From assembly GCA_033558025.1 (NCBI GenBank), contig JAUCEF010000017.1, positions 3,782,001-3,846,000 on the forward strand: a DNA stretch of 64,000 bases, written 5' to 3'. The notes under the pieces were generated by a model. That model saw only the letters and a program-made list of their open reading frames with translations. It searched no databases and was not told where the DNA came from. Positions 10,250 to 18,833 of this stretch are shown piece by piece. Positions within the stretch are counted from its first letter, which is position 1. Every line of letters starts with the position of its first letter. Position numbers and translations under genes: made by a program. The stretch is from Phytophthora sp. 'mugwort'. Lineage: Eukaryota > Oomycota > Peronosporomycetes > Peronosporales > Peronosporaceae.

Positions 10250-11614
10250 CTAGCCCGTTATGAACGAGAGGGAGAGCGAAGCAATCAGAGCACAAATTGT
10301 CGTCGCGAGGCCTGCGGCACCGGAGGTCGGGGTCGGAGTAGGGGTGCTTCCATCAGATGCACTGCTGCTTCCAGTCGATGCACTTTCGCTCTGCGTGACA
10401 GTGACTGCAGTGACAGTGGCCTTCTTGAGAGTTGGAAAAATAAAATCGTCAGGTGCCACCTCGCAGCCGGCTGCAGCCGTCTCGCACTCAGTACAGATCT
10501 GGCCGAAGAGATCGCGTTTGCAGCCGTAAGTTGCAGTTGCGCAGGCCTTAATGTTTTCGTAGCACTTTGGATTTTCCGTCACGAGATCTGTAACAACAGG
10601 AAGAGGTTGCATGTGACTAATGACATCGCTCTCAATCTGAGATGATGCACCAGCCGTAAGCATCGCTTCATAGGCTTCGAGTAGCTTTTGCGTGCGCTCT
10701 GTGTTTGCCGACGTGGTAGTAGGGTTCGCCCAGAACGAAATACTTTCCAACAAGTCGTCCGAGTCTGCGTCCGTCTTGAACTCGACTCCTCCGTCTGCAC
10801 AGAACGCAGCAAAATCGGCATATGTCCCGGTGTTGGCCTTGTTGGTCATGCTGGTGATCCCGACCACTTCATCGATGGGGATGTACCCAAGCACACGGTA
10901 ATTGTACGTGCATTTGATACCGTCCGGGAGTGTGTCCATTTCGCATAGGCCTTGACGCGTGCTCGCGCGGCATGCTTCAGTCTTAGCAGTACCCCATGAC
11001 TGCAGTGGGCAACTATTGGGGAAAGAATACCACCAACAGTTCTCATATGGCGCGCGTGGATCAGTTTCTTTTAGACTGCCACCAACGAACGGACCGACTT
11101 CTGGCACGTCCAGACTGTCATCACCGTTGAGAGCTAGACACTCTTTTGATTCGGCTCCGTTGACTTTATTGCATCGACCTCCGTCCATAGCTAAGAAGGG
11201 TCCATACTCTTCCACATACTCGGCCAGGGTCTCGTTGGTCTGTGCGAACACGATGTCGTAAAAGACGACGAACTTCATGTTGTTCTTGCGCTTGCACGTT
11301 TCAGATTGATACGTGACGTCGATGCCTTCGGCTTGCACGTACATCAGTGCGCCTTCCACAGAGGCAGTATTCACGGTGTCCAATAACCCGCGGAACTGTT
11401 CCTCAGCCGTGCTGTAGTATTTCGAGCCGAACGTGTTGGTGGCGGTATTCCACACAGGGGCGTCACTCTGCACGCGGGCGTGTACCATGTGGACGGGCTT
11501 CATGTGGTACGAGTCGGTATTGGCGACCGGCGTGAGGCCGTCAATCCAGGCCGTTGCACCGGAGGTTGTGGAGATCGTGACAGCAGCCACGGCGATGGGA
11601 ACGAAGATCTTCAT
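10250..11614 (-). CDS. secreted Cys-rich protein with GPI-type tail (454 aa), paralogue A
   Basis: The chosen start is the ATG at 11612-11614, giving signal peptide MKIFVPIAVAAVTISTTSGA. The open frame runs further upstream, but the paralogue at 12218 starts at the equivalent position. The ectodomain is Cys-rich with CWWYSFPNSCPLQ, RQGLCEMDTLPDG and CTYNYRVLGYIPIDEVVGIT, and has N-glycosylation sequons such as NETL. The end is a Ser/Thr/Pro-rich stalk followed by a hydrophobic tail (AGLATTICALIASLSLSFIT), the layout of a GPI-anchored surface protein. I do not recognise an enzyme family. It looks like an oomycete-specific extracellular family, and a role at the cell or host surface is inference only. 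It is head-to-head with its paralogue. Confidence 0.85.
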   Translation of the reverse strand: MKIFVPIAVAAVTISTTSGATAWIDGLTPVANTDSYHMKPVHMVHARVQSDAPVWNTATNTFGSKYYSTAEEQFRGLLDTVNTASVEGALMYVQAEGIDVTYQSETCKRKNNMKFVVFYDIVFAQTNETLAEYVEEYGPFLAMDGGRCNKVNGAESKECLALNGDDSLDVPEVGPFVGGSLKETDPRAPYENCWWYSFPNSCPLQSWGTAKTEACRASTRQGLCEMDTLPDGIKCTYNYRVLGYIPIDEVVGITSMTNKANTGTYADFAAFCADGGVEFKTDADSDDLLESISFWANPTTTSANTERTQKLLEAYEAMLTAGASSQIESDVISHMQPLPVVTDLVTENPKCYENIKACATATYGCKRDLFGQICTECETAAAGCEVAPDDFIFPTLKKATVTAVTVTQSESASTGSSSASDGSTPTPTPTSGAAGLATTICALIASLSLSFITG

Positions 11615-12217
11615 GTTGACAGAGTAGAAGCTGGAGCTCTTGCTGGAATAGAAAGGAGACCGGAAAGGCCTGGGCTGGCCGCGAAAACTACTTTGCGAGA
11701 CTTGGATGCTTGGTTGGTGGAATGCTTTTTGAGGAGTGAGAGAGCTCATCCAACTGCGACCCAAGAAATCGTAGCAGGACGCTTTAGGACTGCCTATTAC
11801 CATTCGTTGAGGACGAGCTAAGTGAGAAGCAGCTTAAGGCTTATTATTCTGCATACTGTTAAAGTAGCGCAGGTGCGAATCTAAATCTAAATCGAGGACA
11901 AGATAAGACCAAGAAGGGCATACAACAATAACATGCATATAGCAAGGAATAAGGGCTCAATAGTTGTACTGACCCCCCCCCCCCGGAAAAAAAAAGCCGC
12001 AGCCAAAAATATTTTTCTTAATGCAATCCATAGCGGTGCATGCGACCTCATGTTTCCTGCAACCTTTGAGTTCTGGGCTCTGGGACTAAGAAATTGATGC
12101 CTTCACTGGTAGCTAGCTAGTCTGATCAGACGACAGCAACTGCCAAGAATAAGGGTGCGTTGCTCTCAGTTTTCATTACGCCGCAAGTAACTGACCTCCC
12201 TCGACTGTAGCTTCACC
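11615..12217. promoter_or_regulatory. shared 5' region between the divergent secreted-protein paralogues
   Basis: This 603-bp gap separates the two start codons and contains no convincing gene, so it should hold both promoters. It includes a C12 run followed by an A-rich tract at about 11971-11995. The stretch GCTCTCAGTTTTCATTAC at about 12159-12176 resembles the oomycete initiator (TCAYT-like core) about 40 bp before the plus-strand ATG. That assignment is by eye only. Confidence 0.45.
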
Positions 12218-13612
12218 ATGAAGATTTACGTTGCAGTTGTCGTCTCAGTCTTGGCTCTTTCCGAAGCCAACGCAGTCCCAAACTCTGATGACCGGGAAGT
12301 CTCCATAACTACCGAGCTGGAAGTCGTCGAACGCCCGTCACCCCGTAGTCGTGCTCTAGTTGCGTCGACCTCGACCAGCTTCGTTAGATCGCTGAAGAAA
12401 ATCCGCAACTCCGACAAGTACCATACCAAGCCAGTGCGTGTGATTCAAGCTCGGGTACAAAGCGATGCCCCCGTTTGGAACGAGACGACCAAGACTTTCG
12501 GCTCCAAGTACTACGACACGGCCGAGGAGCAGTTCCGAGGTGCACTCGACACCGTGAACACTGCGTCAGTCGAAGGTGCTCTCATGTACGTGCAAGCCGA
12601 GGGTATTAACTACGATACGCGCAGTGAAGAAGATAGATGCTGGCGCAAGAATGGTATGCAGTACGTAGTCTTCTACGATATCGTGTTCGCCCAGACTAAC
12701 GAGACCATAGCCGAGTACGAATCGGAGTACGGCCCGATGCTGCCCATGGACGGCGGACAGTGCACGCCGATTTCCGGAACAAACGTCTACTCTAAGGAGT
12801 GCGTCTCGTTGAATGGTAACAGCAGTGTGCCGAACCTCGGTCCCTTTATCGGTGGCGAATCCAAAGAGACCGACGCGCGTGCACCATACCCCAACTGCTG
12901 GTGGTACTCGTTCCCCAACAACTGTCCACTTCAAAAGTGGGCGAACAAGACCGAGGAGTGCCGCGACATGACTCGCCAAGGTCTCTGTGAAATGGACACT
13001 TTGCCGGACGGTGTTACGTGCACGTACAACTACCGCATTCTCGGTTTCGTGCCGATTGACGACGTGGTCGGCATCACTGCCATGACGAACAAGGCCACGG
13101 GCGAGAAGTACGCCAACTTCACAGAGTTCTGCGAGGCCGGCGGTGTCGAGTTCCAGGCCTCGGAGGCAGGTGTCTGGAATGCCAGCATCCCGTTCTGGGA
13201 AAACCCGCAGAATGTTACGGCAAACGCCGCGCGCACGGAGAGGTTGCTGTCGGCTTACGCCAATCTGCTTAAGACCGGCAAGTCCTCGCAGATCGAGAGT
13301 GCTATGACGAAACACATGCAACCGCTGCCGACTGTGGCCGAGCTCGCTGCGGGCAACCCGCCGTGCTACTTCAACGTGAAGGACTGCGACTCGGAGTTTG
13401 GCTGCAAGCGCGAGTTCTACGGACAGATGTGCACGCTCTGCAACAGCGCGAATACGGGGTGCGTCCCGCCACCAGAAAACTTCTCCTTCCCAACACTGAA
13501 AAAGGCTGCGAGTCTGACGGGGGATGCGACGACGAGTTCGCTAGCGTCGAGCTCCGTTTTGACGGCTAGTGTGGCGTTGGTATCGATCGTGCTTTCGTTT
13601 TTGATGGTTTAA
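12218..13612 (+). CDS. secreted Cys-rich protein with GPI-type tail (464 aa), paralogue B
   Basis: This is a clear paralogue of the minus-strand gene at 10250-11614. It shares signal peptide MKIYVAVVVSVLALSEANA and long blocks such as FGSKYYDTAEEQFRGALDTV, CWWYSFPNNCPLQ and RQGLCEMDTLPDGV. It also keeps the closing Cys cluster (FGCKREFYGQMCTLC). It differs by a Ser/Arg-rich insertion after the signal peptide (residues about 22-62) and by more N-X-S/T sequons. The C-terminal tail (SSVLTASVALVSIVLSFLMV) again fits GPI attachment. The codons are strongly GC3-rich, which suggests good expression. Function is unknown. PIG-F, needed for GPI anchors, is encoded about 13 kb away, but that proximity is not evidence of a link. 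Confidence 0.87.
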   Translation: MKIYVAVVVSVLALSEANAVPNSDDREVSITTELEVVERPSPRSRALVASTSTSFVRSLKKIRNSDKYHTKPVRVIQARVQSDAPVWNETTKTFGSKYYDTAEEQFRGALDTVNTASVEGALMYVQAEGINYDTRSEEDRCWRKNGMQYVVFYDIVFAQTNETIAEYESEYGPMLPMDGGQCTPISGTNVYSKECVSLNGNSSVPNLGPFIGGESKETDARAPYPNCWWYSFPNNCPLQKWANKTEECRDMTRQGLCEMDTLPDGVTCTYNYRILGFVPIDDVVGITAMTNKATGEKYANFTEFCEAGGVEFQASEAGVWNASIPFWENPQNVTANAARTERLLSAYANLLKTGKSSQIESAMTKHMQPLPTVAELAAGNPPCYFNVKDCDSEFGCKREFYGQMCTLCNSANTGCVPPPENFSFPTLKKAASLTGDATTSSLASSSVLTASVALVSIVLSFLMV

Positions 13613-13954
13613 GCTAATCGGAGCGACGATCACCGAGAAATATGGTGGATCCGGATGCATAAATGAAATTGATAATGCTTAAATGAAGAAGTTATGAACA
13701 TTTGTTGAAGATCATGAAGGCACACATCTGGCAGCTCTCCACCTCAAGAAAAGAGTCCCGTCACTTTGGCGACATCATGAAAAATACAAACATTCTAGAG
13801 AACTGCTGTTCTAACATCTAATATTTCTAATGTGAATCCATCCCAATTACAAACCTTCAGTGATCAATAACTACAGTATCAAAATTGCACTTAACCAATT
13901 ATCCGGTGCATTGTTGGATAATCCATCACCAGCCACAAACCGATCCCACCAGGA
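13613..13954. other. intergenic, no gene seen
   Basis: This 342-bp stretch between the second secreted-protein gene and the FAM210-like gene is AT-rich. It probably holds a 3' UTR and the next promoter. No supported element was found. Confidence 0.55.
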
Positions 13955-14757
13955 ATGCTCGGTGCCTCTCGTCTCATCGGTACTTCGCCGCGCGGCGCTG
14001 TTCTCCGTTCGCTACCGCGTAGTGTGTTCGGCCTTCCGACGTCGTCTTTGCCTGTTGTGCGCATCGAGCGCGCACGATTCTTTGTGCAGCAGTCGCCTCG
14101 CGCGCGGTCCCCGTCGTTCCTGACATCTCTACCTGCCTCACACGCCTCCGTCCTGCGCCGCACCAGCACATCGGTCTCCAAAGCATCCGAGGGCGACGTC
14201 GCTACAGCCATCGAGAAAAAGTCACACCTTGAGCGCCTAAAGGATCTGTGGCGCAAGTACGGCGTCGTGGCCATCGGCACTTATCTGACAATGTACGGCA
14301 CCGTGCTAGGCTCCGTATACTTGGCCATCGACCAGGGCTGGGTGCGTACCAACAAGAGGGCCAATTCAAAGGGAGAGGGCCAGGCTGACGAGAGTTTTAA
14401 CCTCGTCACCACGACCAACAAGTGGGTTTTAGATAATAGCTACAGTTTTTGTTGTGTCTCGTTGCTAAAAGTCTGGTGTCATGTGTGGTGCGTTGTAGGT
14501 TCGTCAAGCTTGCAGAGGATTTGGGCATCGCGCAGTATCTGGAGGTGGAGCGTGTGAACTCCAAGACGGGCACGTTCTTGCTGGCGTGGATCGCGACCAA
14601 GTTCACGGAGCCCGTGCGTCTGGCGCTGACGATCGCAGTGACGCCGCGCATCGCGCGTTTCTTGGGTCGCGCACCCAAACTGCCGCCCAAAGCGGCCGGA
14701 AAGATTGCTAGTATGATCAAGAAACAAACGGCGCCGAAGGACCAGCCCAAGGTGTAA
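13955..14757 (+). CDS. mitochondrial FAM210/DUF1279-domain protein (two exons)
   Basis: Exons are 13955-14421 and 14499-14757. The 77-bp intron (GTGGGT to TTGTAG) rejoins TTNK to FVKLAEDLG in frame, giving about 241 residues. The N-terminus (MLGASRLIGTSPRGAVLRSL, Arg/Ser-rich, no acidic residues) fits a mitochondrial presequence. Next comes the DUF1279 signature LKDLWRKYGVVAIGTYLTMY with a hydrophobic helix (GTVLGSVYLAIDQGW). Exon 2 supplies a second membrane-prone helix (WIATKFTEPVRLALTIAVTP) and a basic tail. FAM210 proteins are inner-membrane proteins linked to mitochondrial translation. The exact role here is inferred from family only. The retained-intron frame stays open for about 45 codons, so an unspliced reading would be misleading. 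Confidence 0.8.
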
Positions 14758-15374
14758 AATGACAAAAAATCAGCACAGCTGAAATGACACGAGGCACTCT
14801 CCATGCTAGAAGTTTCAGTGGGAGGCAGAAGCTGGATGAGCAAATTTTGCTTGAGAGCTGAAAAACAGGGATCAAGAGGCTGGGAGTGCTCTCAGCCACT
14901 GGAAAGAGGACATCCCTGTATCAACCGCTGTGTTAACAACAGGTGCAGACCACTATTTTGACACATGAAGTGGTCATTCCGTTATCCTGTCTTGCATTTT
15001 CGTGGGTATTTTAGAAGTCAACGGTGATCAATATCAGGCTGACAACATTTCTAGCTGGAGCTGGATGTACAATGTTCAGCCTCGAGTGAAAATAGCGCCT
15101 AGACTTTGCGACCTTTGGCTGGAGTTCGATCACGCCGCCTGGATAGGGGGGGGGCGTTGGGAAGACCAACTCGCTGACTGATTGCCGCCGTACGTTACCA
15201 CTTGAGGCGTGCACGGACATACTCTGTCTTTCGGGATGGTATCCTAAACTTACGGTTCCCATGGCAAGCAGGATGCGGCTCTGAATGACCGGCCTTAAGT
15301 AGTACCATCAGCAGATTCCAGTAGTCGTCTGAGTCTCGAAGCAATCAAGGACAGATCTAGAGGCATTCGTCGTC
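14758..15374. other. intergenic, no gene seen
   Basis: This 617-bp stretch separates the FAM210-like gene from the C2/EF-hand gene. An 83-codon minus-strand open frame at 15011-15262 has no recognisable content and is not called. A run of nine G lies near 15145-15155. The last 100 bp presumably hold the promoter and 5' UTR of the downstream gene. Confidence 0.5.
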
Positions 15375-18300
15375 ATGGCTGACGCCCCTCCGCCGTACGT
15401 TTGAGTGCTGCTGCTCGACTTGGCTTCTTAACCATTAGAACCATGGATTATTCGTATCATGATGCAGTCGGGGCCCGCCACCAAGGGGACCCCCACCGTC
15501 AGGCTATCCACAATCTCGGGGCCCACCTCCTGGGTTTGCGCCGCCAAGAGGCCCCCCGCCAGGTATACTATACAACTTCCAATGCAAGCGTATCGATGAC
15601 AAGCCTAACTCTGAATAATTTCCTCAAAAGGAGCCCCACCGGGTCGAGGACCGCCACCAGGTACGTTATATACTTTCAATGTAGTACTTCCGTATCAAAT
15701 AGAAGCCTAACACTACTTGTTTTGCGTGAGAAGGAGCACCGCCGGGCCGAGGACCTCCCCCAGGAGTGCCTCCGGGGGCACCTCCAGGTCGCTAAAACAG
15801 ACCGTGCTCATAAACTTAATGCATTTCAGTTGGGGTATCACAACTCATTCTACCTCTTCTGAAACATGTGCGACTTTCAGGTCGCGGACCGCCTCCTGGA
15901 GCTCCACCGAGAGCGCCACCAGGTGAGATCACTGCGTATTTACACTCGATATATTTGTATTCGTCATTCCTCCTTACTCAATTTACTTCGCCCGGGGTCA
16001 TATGATACTTTAACTTTTAGAACGAGGACCCCCACCCGGCGCGCCACCTTCAGCAGCTCCCGGACGAGGCCCACCGCCTGGAGCCCCACCAGGTCAGTGC
16101 TCGTTCATTAAATTAATTGATGCAATGCCCTACAATTTGTCTCACAGCTCGTGTTGCCGCTCCGGTACCCAATGCTGCAGGTGCTCCACCAGGTCGGTAC
16201 ATGATCATCGGGTTGCATTTTTGTACATTCCAATTCGTGGCTCAACTCATTGACGACTTCGGTCTCTTTGTGATACTCAAATGTTTTAGGGCGAGGACCA
16301 CCTCCTGGGGCCCCACCTACACTCCAAGCTCCAGGCCCACCACCCGGAGCACCACCTTCAGCAGTTCTTGGTCGCGGCCCGCCTCCGGGTGCTCCGCCTG
16401 GGCAAGTACCAGGTCGAGGGTCCCCACCGGGTGCTCCATCGTCAGCAGGTCCTGGTCTAGTACCTGGCCGGGGCCCACCCCCTGGAGCTCCACCCGGACG
16501 AGGCCCTCCGCCTGGCGCACCACCTGGAATGCCTCCAGGCGTGATGTCTGGTACGTGGTTCTTAACCACCCCTATCTAGGTCCACATGGGCTCAAAATGT
16601 TGTGCTGTTATGATCTTCAGGTGGCCCACCTAGAGGCCCTCCTCCGGGCGCGCCACCTCCAGGTTTCCGTGGTGGGCCCCCCACCGCTGTGGGATTGCCG
16701 CCTGGTCAACCTCCAGCAATGGCACGAGGCTTACCACCTGGAATGCCTCCGAGAGGCTTACCACCGTCCGGAATGGCTCCACCCCGAATGACTCCGCCAG
16801 GAATGGCACCTCCAGGGATGGTGCCTCCAGGAGGAATTTCGCCGGGAATGCCGCCTCGAGGGGTCCCAGGGGTGCCACCAGGGTTTCCACCTCGCGGACC
16901 ACCTGGGACTCCACCTGGGATGCCGCCGCGTCCAGGAATGCTGCCACCGGGTATGGCTCCTGGAATGCAGGGAGTTCCACCGAGGGGACCACCTCCAGGT
17001 TTCCCACCGACATCTCGAGGCCCACCCGGAGCTCTAGGAATGCCACCTCCACGAGCTCCGCAGGTACCCCCGGGTGCATCTCCATCGAACGAGGTCTTGT
17101 CGGCCGCAGTTTCCGAGCCCGCGGAAGGTACGATGGTCATGACCTTCTACTGTGTTATCTAGGAGCTTTCTAGGACTAACACTTGTTGTCGTGCTTTGTA
17201 GATGGCTTTGTCCGGCCGCCACGGGGACCACCAGGCATTCTGCCACCACGAGGCCCGCACGGAGTTCCTCCTCCGGGTATGATGCCACGGGGGCCACCTC
17301 CGCGTGGCCCACCAGGCAGCTTTGCACCAGGTGGGGCTTCTGCAATACCACCTTCAGGCGGCGCTTTCGCTTCCCGCTTTGGTAAGCTCGCCGTCAAGGT
17401 GTTACGAGCTTTTGACCTGAAGAAATTGGGGATGATGGACACAGCCGACCCGTACGTGAAGCTCACGATCGGTACGCAGAATGCTCAAACGAAGGCCCAG
17501 GAAGGTGGTGGCAAGACGCCCGAGTTCAACGAGAACTTCGACTTCAACATTGCAACGGAAAAGGAGCTGGTGGTTGAGATTTGGGACAAGGAAAAGGGCG
17601 GCCAGGACAGGTTCATGGCCCAGGCCAAGGTGGAGATCGTCCCGTGGCTGGCCAAGGGAGGCTTTGAAGGCGACATTGAGCTGCAAGATCGAGAAGGCAG
17701 TCCTGCCGGAAAGCTGGCGATTGTTGCCAAGTTTACGAAGCCCGAAGCTGGCGCTGCAGGGCCAGTTAAGACACCACCCATGGCGCCTCCGATACTCTCA
17801 GGTCCAGCTGTAGCACCCTTGCCACCAGGAGCGAACGCTATCTCTGTTCCTGGAGCTCCACCAGTTGCCCCCTCGGAACCGCCTCGCGACCCGAATGGCA
17901 AGTTCACGGACAAAGAAATCTTGGAGGCTTTCCAAGCCTTTGACCTCGATCATAACAACTACGTGGGTGCTGCTGAGATCCGTCATGTACTCATTAATAT
18001 TGGCGAGGCTCCTACAGACGAAGAAGTTGACGAGATGATCAAGATGGTGGATAAGGACGGCGATGGTCAAGTGAGTTTTGACGAGTTCTATGCGATGGTC
18101 ACGAAAGGCAAACAGCCTCCACCCGGACTGGGCGCCACTACAACGTCGCCAGATAAAACTGCGGGCGCAGGTCCAGGAGGAGCGCCTTCGGGCGCACAAG
18201 CCATCCAGCTGCGCAACCAGCGCAAGGTGGCGCTGGAAGAGTTTGCGCGCGATAATGGCATCAAACCCGAGAGCGTCAAGAAGGCGTACAAACGGTTCCA

Positions 18301-18739
18301 AGCTACAGACAAGGATGGGTCAGGACAAATTGACTACTCGGAATTCTGTGAGGTGCTCCAAGTGGACCCGTCGCCACAGTGTGAGAAGGTGTTCCAGCTC
18401 TTTGATAATGACAAGACGGGTCGGATTGACGTACGGGAGTTTATGATCGCGCTATCCAACTTTACGGGCGCCGAAAAGGAAGAGAAACTCAAATTTGCGT
18501 TCCTCGTGTTCGATGAAGACGGCAATGGCGTCATCACGCGACAGGAGCTCACGAAGATTCTCAAGGCCAACCACATGGCCTCGAGCGAGGCGGAGGTCAC
18601 GCGCAAGGCGGATACCATCATGTCCCAAGGAGATAAGGACGGCGACGGCGTCATCTCGTTCGACGAGTTCTCGGTTGTGAGCAAGAAGTTCCCCAATATT
18701 TTGTTCCCAGCTTATACGCTGGGCACGGCTAAGGAATAA
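15375..18739 (+). CDS. Pro/Gly-rich C2 and six EF-hand calcium-binding protein (10 exons, 887 aa)
   Basis: Exons: 15375-15394, 15468-15562, 15631-15660, 15734-15787, 15881-15922, 16021-16092, 16148-16192, 16290-16550, 16621-17127 and 17202-18739. They sum to 2,664 nt (888 codons). Residues 1-436 are a low-complexity [15 protein letters not shown] repeat with Met-rich variants. A C2 domain follows (about 437-555: [20 protein letters not shown], then [10 protein letters not shown] and the [10 protein letters not shown] loop). A Pro/Ala linker leads to EF-hands 1-2 (about 612-680, second loop [12 protein letters not shown]) and a four-EF-hand block (about 735-870, loops [48 protein letters not shown]). 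It should bind calcium and membranes, and is plausibly a signalling or trafficking adaptor. Exons 3-8 are all multiples of three with phase-1 borders. The first EF loop ([12 protein letters not shown]) is less canonical. Confidence 0.85.
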
Positions 18740-18833
18740 GCGCCTAATAATGACTGGATGCTTTCTTGAAGTTATGTTCACCTTTTCTACCAATAAACAT
18801 GAACAATACATCACATTGCAGAGTGATTGTAGC

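Noticed and set aside
12566..13321. 251-codon minus-strand frame inside the secreted-protein gene
   Set aside because: It is antisense to a strongly supported conserved coding sequence and results from GC3-rich codons.
16108..17140. Several minus-strand Pro/Gly-rich open frames (for example 16108-16569 and 16706-17140)
   Set aside because: They mirror the plus-strand PPG repeat exons; CCN/GGN codons read as Pro/Gly on both strands. The plus strand has consistent splice phases and continues into C2 and EF-hand domains.
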